Source: Pseudomonas tensinigenes (GTDB taxonomy: Bacteria; Pseudomonadota; Gammaproteobacteria; Pseudomonadales; Pseudomonadaceae). From it: a stretch of 64,000 bases of DNA. The stretch is taken from the NCBI RefSeq assembly GCF_014268445.2, contig NZ_CP077089.1:424501-488500 (forward strand), written 5' to 3'. Below, in pieces: positions 1-9,965 of this stretch (position 1 is the first letter of the stretch; each line of letters opens with the position of its first letter). The translations under genes and the position numbers were made by a program. Under the pieces are notes generated by a model. It saw only the letters and a list, made by a program, of their open reading frames with translations, searched no databases and had not been told where the DNA came from.

Positions 1-1
1 G

Positions 2-703
2 CTGTTCCGTTTGTCGATGTTGCTGGCGAAACCGGTTGATCAGTTGCCCGCCGGCACCGCGACCTGCGCCGAGTTGCCGAAAATCGCCCAATTGGTGCCG
101 GTCGGCGATGGCGCTGCGCTGCTCAAACGTCGCCCGGACATTCGCCAGGCCGAACGTCGTCTGGCCGCTTCGACCGCCGGGATCGGCGTCGCCACGGGCG
201 AGTTGTATCCGGACATCAGTATCGGCGCGACCATCGGCACTGTTGGTCTCATCGATGACTTGGGTGATCCGTCGACCAACCGCTGGGGCTTTGGCCCGTC
301 GCTGAGCTGGAAGGTGCCGACCAACGGCGCCCGTGCGCGAATCCGCGAGGCAGAGGCGGCGACCCAAGGCGCATTGGCGCATTTCGACGGCGTGGTGCTC
401 AACGCCATTCGCGAAACCCAGACCGGCTTGGCCCAGTACAGTGCGCTGCTGCAACGCCGCGATGCGCTGGCCGATGCCGAGCAATCTGCAAAACTGGCCG
501 CCGACCAGACCCACCGCTTCTTCCAGGCCGGCCGCGAGTCGTTCCTCGCCGACCTGCAAGCGACCCGCACCTACACCGATGTCACCGCGCAACTGGCCGC
601 CGCCAACACCCAGGTTGCGATGAGCCAGATCGATTTGTTCCTCGCCTTGGGCGGCGGCTGGGAAAGCGGACGAACGCACGCTCCAAGCCCCAGCAAACCC
701 TGA
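2..703 (+). CDS. NodT/OprM-type efflux outer-membrane protein, 3' part only
   Basis: The C-terminal 233 residues of an outer-membrane channel of the TolC/OprM/NodT family, the exit duct of an RND or similar tripartite efflux pump. The reading frame is open through the left edge of the window, so the true start, signal peptide and first half are missing; an internal TTG at position 11 is not a credible start. What remains shows the family's repeat pattern: the segment LLKRRPDIRQAERRLAA is the hallmark before the second beta-strand pair, followed by long alpha-helical stretches rich in Ala, Gln and Glu (helical barrel), ending in a short variable tail. The pump partners should lie upstream, outside the window. 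Family assignment is firm; the substrate is unknown. Confidence 0.85.
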   Translation: MFRLSMLLAKPVDQLPAGTATCAELPKIAQLVPVGDGAALLKRRPDIRQAERRLAASTAGIGVATGELYPDISIGATIGTVGLIDDLGDPSTNRWGFGPSLSWKVPTNGARARIREAEAATQGALAHFDGVVLNAIRETQTGLAQYSALLQRRDALADAEQSAKLAADQTHRFFQAGRESFLADLQATRTYTDVTAQLAAANTQVAMSQIDLFLALGGGWESGRTHAPSPSKP

Positions 704-796
704 GGCCGTTGCTATGCTTTGAAGTGTTGAAGGGGCGCCCCGTGCAAAGCGCCCCTTCAGCGCACATTGCTAGCGCTGGTCTAGGGGAAACCAATA

Positions 797-1432
797 ATGA
801 AAAACCCTTACGCTCTCGGCTTCTGGTGCGCCCTCGCAGCGCTGGTGCTGCTTTCGGCCACCTATTTCTACGGCATCATGCTGGCCCACCAGATCGACAA
901 GGCCATGGTTTTCCTCGACAGCGCCGTCGCGCTGATTGCGGTCATGGCAATCGTCGTGGTCGCCTGGGCGTCGCTCCAGGTGCAGCGGGTGAAGAAACGG
1001 CAGCTTGAACAGGGCAAGACCCTGGTGCTGATCTGGGACACCAAAGTCGCCCTGCGTCGGGTCGAAACCGTGTTCGACCGGTATTTCTGGGGCAGTTACT
1101 GGCAGCCGGGGCGCACCTTCGCCGAAGTCATGGGCGAACTCACCGGCACGCCGCTGGAAAAAAGCCTCGAAGCGCTGAAAAAGCAGTGTCTGGAACTCGA
1201 CAAGCAGATTGATGGCGAGGGCTGGCACTGGCTCAACAATGCCCGGGAATTGTCCGATGTCGCTACAGCCATGGCCCGCGAGCGCTATCAACTGGATTTC
1301 TGCGATCCGCGCGCCGACGGGCCGGGCGGGGCGGTGATCGATCGGGACTTTGAAGTGCTGGTGTACACCTGGACCGCGCGGCTGAAAAGCTTTGATCATC
1401 AACTGGATGAGATTGAGGTTCAGTATTCCTGA
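797..1432 (+). CDS. Small membrane protein of unknown function
   Basis: A 211-residue protein with two predicted N-terminal membrane segments (about residues 7-29 and 36-58), followed by a soluble, charged region of about 150 residues with many Trp, Glu and Arg residues. Its start is supported by an AGGGGAAA ribosome-binding site a few bases upstream of the ATG. I recognise no enzymatic motif. The topology (two-helix hairpin, then a cytoplasmic domain) is common among uncharacterised Pseudomonas membrane proteins. It stands alone: 93 bp after the efflux gene, and followed by a REP-like hairpin, so it is probably its own transcription unit or the tail of the efflux operon. Confidence 0.75.
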   Translation: MKNPYALGFWCALAALVLLSATYFYGIMLAHQIDKAMVFLDSAVALIAVMAIVVVAWASLQVQRVKKRQLEQGKTLVLIWDTKVALRRVETVFDRYFWGSYWQPGRTFAEVMGELTGTPLEKSLEALKKQCLELDKQIDGEGWHWLNNARELSDVATAMARERYQLDFCDPRADGPGGAVIDRDFEVLVYTWTARLKSFDHQLDEIEVQYS

Positions 1433-1455
1433 TTCTCGCTGAATCGACCTGCCTC

Positions 1456-1520
1456 ATCGCGAGCAGGCTCACTCCTACATTTGGAATGCGTTTCCCTGTA
1501 GGAGTGAGCCTGCTCGCGAT
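1456..1520. repeat. REP-like inverted repeat (GTAGGAGTGAGCCTGCTCGCGA type)
   Basis: Two near-perfect inverted arms of about 23 bp (ATCGCGAGCAGGCTCACTCC and its complement) around a short loop form a long hairpin just downstream of the preceding gene. The same sequence recurs at 30704-30792, and a close variant (GTGGGAGCGAGCCTGCTCGC) occurs at six more places in the window. This is a typical Pseudomonas REP doublet (REPIN). Confidence 0.85.
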
Positions 1521-1724
1521 AGCGCCCTAAAAAACAGCGAAACTCTTCCAGCCTGGCGACTGTCCACTCTCCCCATAGACACTCTTTAACCTTTAAACAT
1601 TGGGCCGTCTTGCGCGCCCGGTGCTAATCTCCACCGTTGAATTCAGCGCAGTCGAGCCGCGACCCGGTCACGGGTTCAGGGAAGACGACCACACTCACAG
1701 CCACGGAAATCGATCAGGTCATTC

Positions 1725-3230
1725 ATGAATAAATCAGCAGGCGTGCTTCTCGGAATTGTTGTTGCCATCGGCGCGATCAGCGCAGGCGGGGCCTGGTACA
1801 CCGGGACCAAGATCGAAGGCGTGCTCAACAACGCCGTTAGCAATGCCAACCAAGAGCTGCAAACGGCCATGGCCGGTTCCAATGGCACTGCGTCGCTGGA
1901 ACTGGTGTCGCTGGAGCGCCACACCTTCACCAGCACCGCGCACTACCGCCTCAAAGGTGAAGGCGAGATGTTCGGCGATGCACCGGTCGAACTGCTGTTC
2001 GTTGACCACATCGAACATGGCCCGCTGCCGTTCTCGCGTCTGGTTTCGCTGAAATGGCTGCCGGTCATGGCCACCAGCAACTACGAGCTGGAAAAGAATC
2101 CGGCCACCGAGAAATGGTTCGCCGCGACCAAGGGCGCCGCGCCGCTCAAAGGCGTGACCAGCATCGGCTACGACGAATCCACCACCAGCACCCTCGATCT
2201 GCTGCCGTTCGAAACCGCACTGGATGAGCAGTCGAGCCTGAAATTCTCCGGCCTGACCATGAACATCTCCGCTAACGCCAAAGCGCAGAAGGTCAAGGCA
2301 GACGGCTACATGGACAACCTGAAACTGGTCACCGTCGCTGAAGATCAGGCGCCGGTGCAGGTCGAACTCAACGGTCTGACCCTGGCCAGCAACCTCGCCA
2401 AGAGCAGCTATGGCTACTACACCGGGGAAAACACTCTGGTGCTGACCAACATCAAAACCACTTTCGGCACCAAGCAGTCGGTCCTCGGTGTGAAGAACTT
2501 CGAAATGAAGAACCTCACCGAAGAGAACGGCAGCAATGCCTCGGGTCGTGCGGACTACAAGATTGGCGAAGTCAGCCTCAACGACAAGAAAATCGGCTCG
2601 GCGAACATGGCCATGAGCCTGAAAAACCTCGATATCCCGTCGACTATGTCGCTGATGCAGATTTACCAGACCAAACTGCAGCCTTATGAAAAAGCCGCCG
2701 CCGAAGCTGCGGCCCAGGGCTTGCCAGCGCCGGAGCTGAACCTGACCGAAGCGGAAAATGCACAAGTCAAAGCCGATCTGCAAAAACTGCTGGCCGCCGG
2801 CCCACAGTTTGCGCTGGAAAACCTCTCGTTCAATACCGCCAACGGTGAGAGCAAGGCCAATCTGGTCATTGACCTGACCAAACCGCAATCGATGGATCTG
2901 CCGCCGGATCAGTTGGGCAAACAACTGATCGCGTTGCTCGACCTGAATATCCAGGTATCGAAGCCGATGCTGGTCGATCTGCTCAGCGTGCAGGCACAGC
3001 TGGATGGTCAGACCGATGCCAAAGCCATCGTCGATCAGTCCAAGGAAGCGGCCGATATGTTCGCGGGCATGGCGGTCGGTTCGCAGTTGGCAGTCGTCGA
3101 CGGCAGCAACGTCGTGACCAAGCTGCATTACGCCGCCAATCAGGTCGAATTCAACGGCCAGAAGATGACCGTCGAGCAGTTCATCGGCTTCCTGATGAGC
3201 AAGTTCGCAGGCGTCACGCAAGTGCAGTGA
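1725..3230 (+). CDS. DUF945 (YdgA-like) periplasmic/inner-membrane protein
   Basis: A 501-residue protein with one N-terminal hydrophobic segment (residues 5-24, uncleaved signal-anchor or signal peptide) followed by GAWYTGTKIE, the usual opening of the DUF945/YdgA family. The remainder is a long repetitive beta-rich periplasmic domain with alternating polar and hydrophobic residues, like E. coli YdgA/YihF, whose function is not established. Length matches the family. A rho-independent terminator follows about 20 bp after the stop, and upstream there is only a repeat and a promoter-sized gap, so it appears monocistronic. The family call is good; the role is unknown. Confidence 0.85.
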   Translation: MNKSAGVLLGIVVAIGAISAGGAWYTGTKIEGVLNNAVSNANQELQTAMAGSNGTASLELVSLERHTFTSTAHYRLKGEGEMFGDAPVELLFVDHIEHGPLPFSRLVSLKWLPVMATSNYELEKNPATEKWFAATKGAAPLKGVTSIGYDESTTSTLDLLPFETALDEQSSLKFSGLTMNISANAKAQKVKADGYMDNLKLVTVAEDQAPVQVELNGLTLASNLAKSSYGYYTGENTLVLTNIKTTFGTKQSVLGVKNFEMKNLTEENGSNASGRADYKIGEVSLNDKKIGSANMAMSLKNLDIPSTMSLMQIYQTKLQPYEKAAAEAAAQGLPAPELNLTEAENAQVKADLQKLLAAGPQFALENLSFNTANGESKANLVIDLTKPQSMDLPPDQLGKQLIALLDLNIQVSKPMLVDLLSVQAQLDGQTDAKAIVDQSKEAADMFAGMAVGSQLAVVDGSNVVTKLHYAANQVEFNGQKMTVEQFIGFLMSKFAGVTQVQ

Positions 3231-3249
3231 TTCTGCGTTCTTGATAGCA

Positions 3250-3287
3250 ACGCCCGGCCTCCGTATCGCACGGACGCCGGGCGTTTT
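3250..3287 (+). terminator. Rho-independent terminator after the DUF945 gene
   Basis: An ACGCCCGGC / GCCGGGCGT stem, extended by inner pairing, is followed by TTTT and lies 20 bp after the stop codon. Confidence 0.8.
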
Positions 3288-3480
3288 GCTGTCTGGCGTT
3301 CGGGTTTTCGGCTGAACCGCCAGCACGATTCTGAACAATTATTGTGTTCTGGATATTGCTCTGCGCTTGCGTGCAAGACTGCCTGACTAAGCTTGGCCGT
3401 TGCATGTGCATTGGCGGCCACCGTTACGAAAGGGCAAGGAGGGCATTGCGACCCGGCTGGCCATGTAAGGATGCTGACGA

Positions 3481-5961
3481 ATGCCGCGGATTGATGTTCC
3501 CGTATTACATCGTGGTTTACGCCCTTTGTTTCGAGTCGCGCTGTGCAGCCAATTGCTCTGGCCGGCACTGGCGTTTGCCGACACACCCTACGATCAGATG
3601 GTGCGCGACGCCCGTGCCGGGCAAACCACGCCCGCACTGACGGTCTTGCGTCAGGTGCCGCCCGGCCAGTCGACCACCGGGCAGATCAGCGATCACCTGC
3701 AGATCGCCAGTTGGGCCGGACTCGACGCCGAAGTGGTGCAGGTCTATGAAACCCAGGGACGCGACCGCGTCCTGCCGGTTCAGGCGCTGACCGCCACTGC
3801 GCGCGCCTACCGCAACCTCAAACGCTGGGATCAAGCCACTCAGGTCTACAACAAGGCCCTGGCGCTGGAGCCGGATAACGCCGACCTGCAACTGGGCCTG
3901 GCCCTGACTCAGGCTGACGCCGGCAAACCCGACGAAGCGGTGACCCGCGCCAAAGTACTGGTGGCGGCCAAGCCTGATGATCCTTCCCGTCGTCTGGCGC
4001 TGGGCTACGCGTTGACCCGCGCCGGCAAACAGTACGACGCCCTGTTCGAATACGATCAAGCCTTCAAACGCGCCGGCAGCAAACCGGAAGTTGCCCGCGA
4101 ATATGTGGTCGCTCTGCAAAAGGCGCGTCTGCCGGAACCGGCGTTGCGTCTGGCCAATCAGCGTCCGGGTCTGATTGATCCGGTCACCCTGCGTCGCCTC
4201 GAAGGCGATCTGGCTGCCGAGCGCGTGCGTCTCGCCGAACTCGCCACCCGCAGTGAAAAAGAACGCTACGTCATCGCCGATCGCGCGCTGGCCGATTACG
4301 ACAAACTGCTCGCCACTTGGACGCCGGACGCGACCGCTCACGACGACGTGATTCGCTGGCGCATCGACTGTATGGGGGCGCTCAAGGCCCGGGCGCGCAC
4401 TGCCGACGTCATTACTGAATATCAGAAGCTGCAAGCCGAGGGCGTGAAGATTCCGACCTACGCCCTGCGCTGGGTAGCGGCGTCGTATCTGGATCAACGT
4501 CAGCCGGAAATCGCCACCGACCTGTATCGCCAAGTGCTGGCGGCGCCGGACGCCGATGTCGGTGATCGACTCGTAGACACCACTGCGCTGTACTACTCGC
4601 TGCTGGAAAGCGACCGCGCTGATGAGGCGCGCCAAGTCGCTGAGGACGCCGCCAAGTCCCAGCGTCCGCGTGTCGAACTCAAAGGGCTGCCTATCGGCAA
4701 CCCCAACGATGAATGGATGGACGCCCAGCAATTGGCCGCTCAGGCCGGCACTTACGGTTCCGACTTGCCTCACGGTGAGGAGCGTTTGCAGACCTTGGTC
4801 GATCAAGCGCCGGGTAACGTCGGTTTACGTCTGGCTCAGGCCGATCTGTACCTGGCCCGCCAATGGCCGCGTCGCGCGGAAAACCAGCTCAAGGAAACCG
4901 AGAGCATGGTGCCGCGCGACATGGGCCTGGAAGTCGCGCAGGCGCGCACCGCCATGACGCTGCAGGAATGGCGGCAGATGGATGCGCTGACCGACGACGT
5001 CGTCGCGCGTTACCCGGACAACCGCCAAGTGCAGCGTCTGGCCCGCGAACGCGAAGTGCATGACATGTCTGAACTGCGCGTCGAAGCCTACGGCGGCAAG
5101 GCCAACGGTGGCGGCAGTGGCGATGCCGGAGCCGTCAGCGGCAGCCGCGATTTCGGCATCCAGACCACCCTGTACAGCCCGCCGATCGATGAAGACTGGC
5201 GCGTGTTCGCCGGGGCCGGGTATGCCACCGGCGACTTCGCCGAAGGCACCGGGCACCACCGCTTCCAGCGCGTTGGCCTGGAGCGGCGCACCCGCGATAT
5301 GACCCTCGAAGCTGAAGTGTCCAACCACGATTACGGTTTCGGCGACAAACAAGGCGCGCGTCTGGCGATCGCTCGCGACATCAATGACCACTGGCAGTAC
5401 GGCGGCAGCCTCGAATACCTCTCGGCCGAGACACCATTGCGCGCGCTCAACAGTGACATCAAGGCCAACGGCGGCAGCGGTTTCATCCGCTGGCGCGCCA
5501 ACGAAAGCCGTGAGTGGCGCCTGTCGGTAAGCCCGTCGCACTTCAGCGACGGTAACAACCGCGTCGAGGCTTTGCTCACCGGCCGCGAGGGCGTCTACAG
5601 TGCGCCGAACGTGCAGGTCGACGCCGGTCTGGAGGTCGGCACCAGCCACAACTCCAAGTCCGATGACGTGCCGTACTTCAACCCGAAATCCGACTTCAGC
5701 GTGATGCCGCTGGTCAACGTCAATCACGTGCTCTACCACCGCTACGAAACTTCGTGGAGCCAGCAGTTCCAGGCCGGCGCGGGTACGTACAGCCAGCGTG
5801 ATCACGGCACCGGTGGCATGGCCCTGCTCGGTTACGGCCAGCGTTATGCCTGGAACGACGTGTTCGAGGTGGGCGCTCTGTTCAGTGTGATCAACCGGCC
5901 TTACGACGGTGATCGGGAGACCGATCTGCGTCTGCTCGTCGACCTCACTTTCCGCTTCTAG
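3481..5961 (+). CDS. pgaA: PgaA, outer-membrane exporter of poly-beta-1,6-GlcNAc
   Basis: An 826-residue protein: signal peptide (cleavage likely after ALAFA, residue 33), a long helical tetratricopeptide region (about residues 90-520, e.g. YNKALALEPDNADLQLGLAL) and a C-terminal beta-barrel from about residue 525 to a terminal Phe, typical of an outer-membrane porin. This is the PgaA architecture: periplasmic TPR domain binding PgaB and partly deacetylated PNAG, and a barrel that secretes the polymer. It is the first gene of pgaABCD; pgaB follows within 12 bp. The start ATG has an AAGGA site 9 bases upstream. The 250-bp upstream gap carries the previous gene's terminator and presumably the operon promoter. 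Confidence 0.95.
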   Translation: MPRIDVPVLHRGLRPLFRVALCSQLLWPALAFADTPYDQMVRDARAGQTTPALTVLRQVPPGQSTTGQISDHLQIASWAGLDAEVVQVYETQGRDRVLPVQALTATARAYRNLKRWDQATQVYNKALALEPDNADLQLGLALTQADAGKPDEAVTRAKVLVAAKPDDPSRRLALGYALTRAGKQYDALFEYDQAFKRAGSKPEVAREYVVALQKARLPEPALRLANQRPGLIDPVTLRRLEGDLAAERVRLAELATRSEKERYVIADRALADYDKLLATWTPDATAHDDVIRWRIDCMGALKARARTADVITEYQKLQAEGVKIPTYALRWVAASYLDQRQPEIATDLYRQVLAAPDADVGDRLVDTTALYYSLLESDRADEARQVAEDAAKSQRPRVELKGLPIGNPNDEWMDAQQLAAQAGTYGSDLPHGEERLQTLVDQAPGNVGLRLAQADLYLARQWPRRAENQLKETESMVPRDMGLEVAQARTAMTLQEWRQMDALTDDVVARYPDNRQVQRLAREREVHDMSELRVEAYGGKANGGGSGDAGAVSGSRDFGIQTTLYSPPIDEDWRVFAGAGYATGDFAEGTGHHRFQRVGLERRTRDMTLEAEVSNHDYGFGDKQGARLAIARDINDHWQYGGSLEYLSAETPLRALNSDIKANGGSGFIRWRANESREWRLSVSPSHFSDGNNRVEALLTGREGVYSAPNVQVDAGLEVGTSHNSKSDDVPYFNPKSDFSVMPLVNVNHVLYHRYETSWSQQFQAGAGTYSQRDHGTGGMALLGYGQRYAWNDVFEVGALFSVINRPYDGDRETDLRLLVDLTFRF

Positions 5962-5973
5962 AAGAGTTTGAAG

Positions 5974-7971
5974 ATGCCTTTGATTTCGCGTTTCATCCTT
6001 CTGCTGGGAGCGCTGCTGGTCAGCGCCTGCGCCCAGCAAGCTCCGGCCTTCGCGCCGCCGTCCGAGCGTCCGCTGGCGGCCAGCGAAAAACCGTGGCCGA
6101 AAAACCACGTGCTCGGCATCGCCTATCACGATGTTGAAGACCGTGACCCCGATCAGGCGGTGGTGGCGGTGCGCACCGAGCGTATGATCGAACAGCTCGC
6201 GTGGCTGCGTGAGAACGGCTACAAACCGGTCACGGTCGACCAGATCATGGCCGCGCGCAAGGGCGGCCCGGAACTGCCGGCGAAAGCGATTCTGCTCAGC
6301 TTCGACGATGGTTATTCGAGCTTCTATACCCGCGTCCTGCCGGTGCTGCGCGCCTATAACTGGCACGCGCTGCTGGCGCCGGTCGGCAGCTGGATCGACA
6401 CGCCGCTCAATCAACCGGTGGACTTCGCCGGTGCCCCGCGCGCACGTTCCGACTTCCTGACCTGGGATCAGATTCGCGAAATCTCGCAATCGGGTCTGGT
6501 GGAAATCGCCGCGCACACCGACGCCAATCACAAAGGTATTTTGGCCAACCCGCAGGGCAACTTGCAGCCTGCCGCCGCGACGCGGCGCTACGATCCGCTG
6601 ACCAAACGCTATGAATCCGAGGTCGATTTTCAGGCGCGGATCCGCACTGACGTGAACAACATCTCGGAAAAAATCCGCAAGGTCACCGGCAAGAAACCAC
6701 GCGTCTGGGTCTGGCCGTATGGCGCGGCGGACGGCACATCGCTGACGGTGGTCGGGGAGGAGGGCTACGAAATGGCCCTGACCCTCGAAGACGGTCTCGA
6801 CGCCCTCGACAACCTGATGAGCAGCCCGCGCTTTCTTGTCGCTTCGGATCCTGACGGCGAGCGTTTCGCCAACAGTATCGTCGACGTGCAGTCGGATTTC
6901 GTCATGCGCGTTGTGCATGTTGATCTGGACAACGTTTACGACCCGGATCCGGCGCAGCAGGACATCAACCTCGGAAAACTGGTGCAGCGCATCGCTGACT
7001 TGGGTGCCAACACGGTGTTCCTGCAAGCCTTCGCCGATCCCAAGGGCGATGGCCTGGTGCATTCGCTGTATTTCCCCAACCGTCACTTGCCGGTGCGTGC
7101 GGATATTTTTAACCGCGTCGCCTGGCAACTGCGTACCCGCGCTAACGTGAAGGTCTTCGCGTGGATGCCGGTGCTGAGTTTTGGTCTCGACTCGAAACTG
7201 CCGCGCGTGACCCGTTGGGACCCGAAAACCGGCATCACCTCGGTGGATCCGGATCAGTACCAACGCTTGTCGCCGTTCGATCCTGAAGTGCGACGGATCA
7301 TCGGTGAAATCTACGAAGACGTGGCGCGCCTGACCTCGGTCAACGGCATTCTTTACCACGACGACGCGGTACTGTCGGATTTCGAAGATGCCGGCCCTGA
7401 AGCCTTGAAAGCCTACGCTGCCCACGGCTTGCCGGGTTCGATTGCCGCATTGCGCGACGATCCGGCAGCGATGCAGCGCTGGACGCGCTTCAAGAGCCAA
7501 TACCTCATCGACTTCACCAACGAGCTGACCGCCAAAGTCCGTGCGATTCGCGGCCCGCAGGTGCTGACAGCACGCAACATCTTCGCCGAACCGATGCTCA
7601 ACCCCGAGAGCGAAGCGTGGTACGCACAGAACCTCGATGACTTCCTCGCGACCTACGACTGGACGGCGCCGATGGCCATGCCGCTGATGGAAAAACAGAC
7701 CCAGGCAGAGTCCGGCCCGTGGCTGGAAGTGCTGGTGGCCACGGTCAAGAAACGCCCCGGCGCGCTGGATCGCACGGTGTTCGAGTTGCAGGCGCGGGAC
7801 TGGACGAAAAAGGATCAGGCCGACATCGACGGTGCGCATCTGGCGGACTGGATGGGCCGTCTCAAGCGTCAGGGCGCGACCAGTTTCGGCTACTACCCGG
7901 ACAACTTCCTCGACAACCTGCCGGACCTGAAAACCGTAAGGCCTGCGCTCTCCAACAAATGGAATCCATAA
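5974..7971 (+). CDS. pgaB: PgaB, PNAG N-deacetylase / glycoside hydrolase lipoprotein
   Basis: A 665-residue outer-membrane lipoprotein (LVSAC lipobox, Cys19). The N-terminal half is a polysaccharide deacetylase (CE4-type) domain: the [10 protein letters not shown] motif supplies Asp111 and Asp112, and HTDANH is the metal-binding histidine motif. The C-terminal half (from about residue 300, beginning [11 protein letters not shown]) is the PgaB glycoside-hydrolase-like domain. Together they partly deacetylate and trim PNAG before export through PgaA. I chose the ATG at 5974 over a TTG two codons upstream because AGAAG lies about 9 bases before it and leaves only 3 bases to the TTG. One base separates its stop from pgaC. 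Confidence 0.95.
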   Translation: MPLISRFILLLGALLVSACAQQAPAFAPPSERPLAASEKPWPKNHVLGIAYHDVEDRDPDQAVVAVRTERMIEQLAWLRENGYKPVTVDQIMAARKGGPELPAKAILLSFDDGYSSFYTRVLPVLRAYNWHALLAPVGSWIDTPLNQPVDFAGAPRARSDFLTWDQIREISQSGLVEIAAHTDANHKGILANPQGNLQPAAATRRYDPLTKRYESEVDFQARIRTDVNNISEKIRKVTGKKPRVWVWPYGAADGTSLTVVGEEGYEMALTLEDGLDALDNLMSSPRFLVASDPDGERFANSIVDVQSDFVMRVVHVDLDNVYDPDPAQQDINLGKLVQRIADLGANTVFLQAFADPKGDGLVHSLYFPNRHLPVRADIFNRVAWQLRTRANVKVFAWMPVLSFGLDSKLPRVTRWDPKTGITSVDPDQYQRLSPFDPEVRRIIGEIYEDVARLTSVNGILYHDDAVLSDFEDAGPEALKAYAAHGLPGSIAALRDDPAAMQRWTRFKSQYLIDFTNELTAKVRAIRGPQVLTARNIFAEPMLNPESEAWYAQNLDDFLATYDWTAPMAMPLMEKQTQAESGPWLEVLVATVKKRPGALDRTVFELQARDWTKKDQADIDGAHLADWMGRLKRQGATSFGYYPDNFLDNLPDLKTVRPALSNKWNP

Positions 7972-7972
7972 C

Positions 7973-9328
7973 ATGCTGGATAGACTGTTAGCCCTGCTTG
8001 TTCTGGCGCTCGTCCTCGGCGTGCCGCTGGGCCTGATCTTCCTGGTCACCGGGCAGTTCCTGATGGACTTCGTGTTCTTCTACCCACTGTTCATGTCCGG
8101 GTTGTGGATCGCCGGTGGCCTGTATTTCTGGCTGCACTGGGAGCGTCACTGGCCATGGAAAGACGACACGCTACCGCCGCCACTGGAAGGCGAGCCGCTG
8201 ATCTCGATCCTGATCCCTTGCTACAACGAAGGTGACAACGCCGCCGACACCATCCATGCGGCGCTGGCCCAGCATTATCCGAACATCGAAGTTATCGCGA
8301 TCAACGACGGCTCAAAGGACAACACTGCTGAAGTGCTCGATGCGCTGGCCAAGGAAGATCCACGTCTGCGCGTGCTGCATCTGGCGGAAAACCAGGGCAA
8401 GGCTGTCGCGCTGCGTATGGGGGCGATCGCTGCGCGCAGTGAGTATCTGGTGTGCATCGACGGTGACGCACTGCTGGCGCCGAACACCGCGGCGTATCTG
8501 GTTGCGCCGATGCTGGATAACGCGCGTCTCGGCGCGGTGACCGGTAACCCACGGATACGCACACGCTCGACGCTGGTCGGACGGGTGCAGGTGGGTGAGT
8601 TCTCGTCGATCATCGGGCTCATTAAGCGTACGCAACGGGTGTTCGGGCGGATCTTTACTGTGTCCGGCGTGATCGTCGCGTTCCGCCGTACCGCGCTGAA
8701 CCGCGTCGGTTATTGGAGCCCGGACATGATCACCGAGGACATCGACATCAGCTGGAAGCTGCAACTCGATCACTGGAGCATCTTCTACGAGCCACGCGCG
8801 CTGTGCTGGATTCTGATGCCGGAAACCCTCGGCGGGCTATGGAAGCAACGACTGCGCTGGGCTCAGGGCGGCGCCGAAGTGTTGTTCAAGAACATCCGTG
8901 GCATCTGGCAGTACCGCCATCGTTACCTGTGGCCGCTGCTGTTCGAATACTGCCTGTCGACCGGTTGGGCGTTCACCTTCCTCTTGTCGGTGATTTTCTG
9001 GGGCGTCGGCAAATTCGTGGTCATGCCGGAAGCCATCGCGGTGGATCACCTGATGCCGCCGGCATTTACCGGGTTGCTGCTGGCCTTCGTCTGCCTCGTG
9101 CAGTTCGCGGTCAGCATCGTCATCGACCGGCGCTATGAGCCGGGATTGGGCCGCACGATGTTCTGGGTGGTCTGGTATCCGTTGGTGTTCTGGCTTATCA
9201 GCCTGCTGACCACGCTGGTCAGCTTCCCCAAAGTGCTGTTCGGCCAACATCAGAAACGTGCGCGTTGGGTCAGTCCTGATCGGGGCATCAAACCGATCGG
9301 CGACGACGAAGAGGAGGTCATCAAATGA
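7973..9328 (+). CDS. pgaC: PgaC, PNAG synthase glycosyltransferase
   Basis: A 451-residue inner-membrane family-2 glycosyltransferase that polymerises UDP-GlcNAc into beta-1,6 chains. Two N-terminal membrane segments precede the GT-A domain: [16 protein letters not shown], the DGD (DxD) metal motif, TED in [10 protein letters not shown], and QRLRWAQGG (the Q-x-x-R-W acceptor/processivity motif). Further membrane helices close the C-terminus. PgaC forms a complex with PgaD, which in E. coli is activated by cyclic-di-GMP. The gene starts one base after pgaB ends and overlaps pgaD by 4 bases (ATGA), showing translational coupling. Confidence 0.96.
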   Translation: MLDRLLALLVLALVLGVPLGLIFLVTGQFLMDFVFFYPLFMSGLWIAGGLYFWLHWERHWPWKDDTLPPPLEGEPLISILIPCYNEGDNAADTIHAALAQHYPNIEVIAINDGSKDNTAEVLDALAKEDPRLRVLHLAENQGKAVALRMGAIAARSEYLVCIDGDALLAPNTAAYLVAPMLDNARLGAVTGNPRIRTRSTLVGRVQVGEFSSIIGLIKRTQRVFGRIFTVSGVIVAFRRTALNRVGYWSPDMITEDIDISWKLQLDHWSIFYEPRALCWILMPETLGGLWKQRLRWAQGGAEVLFKNIRGIWQYRHRYLWPLLFEYCLSTGWAFTFLLSVIFWGVGKFVVMPEAIAVDHLMPPAFTGLLLAFVCLVQFAVSIVIDRRYEPGLGRTMFWVVWYPLVFWLISLLTTLVSFPKVLFGQHQKRARWVSPDRGIKPIGDDEEEVIK

Positions 9329-9855
9329 AAATCATCCGGACTCGCCAGCGGCCCTTTCTGGTAGTGATCGATGTGATCCTCACCGTGGTGGCCTGGGTTG
9401 GCCTGCTGTTTCTGCTGATCCGTGGCTTGTGGCCGCTGGTCGAAACTCACGCGGGCGGGCAGCTGATCGATAAATCGGCGTTCGACGCGCTGGGCACCCT
9501 GCAGATTTATCTGTGGATTGCCTTGGTCAACGCGGTGATTCTGATTGGTTGGGCGCGTTATCAACAGCGCAAGAGTCGCAGTTTCGCTCAGCGGCGGTTG
9601 CCTTCACCGGTGATTGACGATGAAGGCCTGAGCAGGAGTTTCAAACTCTGCGATGACCGCTTGCAGAAACTGCGCACACCTGGGGTGATGACCATTCATA
9701 ACGATCAGGAAGGTGATATCAGCCACGTGGTGACGCATTTCTGGCCGGTGCAAAAGGAAGAGTTGCCTCCACCATTGGCACCGCTCGAGCATCCACGGGT
9801 GATCTTTCTGCATGCCGAGGATGACGATAATCGCGAACCCCTTACCCGGCTTTGA
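9325..9855 (+). CDS. pgaD: PgaD, PNAG synthase accessory subunit
   Basis: A 176-residue protein with two membrane helices (about residues 15-36 and 59-78), cytoplasmic ends, and the position expected of PgaD, last in the operon. In E. coli, PgaD stabilises PgaC and together they bind cyclic-di-GMP. The C-terminal tail is about 40 residues longer and more charged than in E. coli PgaD (about 137 aa), as is usual in Pseudomonas. Its ATG overlaps the pgaC stop. A large REP-like hairpin follows directly after the stop and may serve as the operon's 3' end. Confidence 0.9.
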   Translation: MKIIRTRQRPFLVVIDVILTVVAWVGLLFLLIRGLWPLVETHAGGQLIDKSAFDALGTLQIYLWIALVNAVILIGWARYQQRKSRSFAQRRLPSPVIDDEGLSRSFKLCDDRLQKLRTPGVMTIHNDQEGDISHVVTHFWPVQKEELPPPLAPLEHPRVIFLHAEDDDNREPLTRL

Positions 9856-9956
9856 TCGTTCCCACGCTCCGCGTGGGAATGCCTCTTGGGACGCTCCGCG
9901 TCCAGTGACGCGGAGCGTCACGGGCTGCATTCCCACGCAGGAGCGTGGGAACGATC
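9854..9956. repeat. REP-like palindrome, GTTCCCACGCTCCGCGTGGGAA family
   Basis: A roughly 100-bp palindrome with outer arms GATCGTTCCCACGC and its complement and an inner stem GACGCTCCGCGTC / GACGCGGAGCGTC. It sits between the convergent pgaD and oxidoreductase genes. A related copy lies at 24861-24936. Confidence 0.85.
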
Positions 9957-9965
9957 AATCGGCCG

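Noticed and set aside
1734..3338. 534-codon frame on the minus strand
   Set aside because: Antisense to the DUF945 gene; low-complexity composition rich in Arg, Gln and His, with no domain pattern.
4825..8049. 1074-codon open frame on the minus strand
   Set aside because: It is antisense to pgaA-pgaB, which have complete families and motifs; long shadow frames are common in GC-rich DNA with GC-ending codons.
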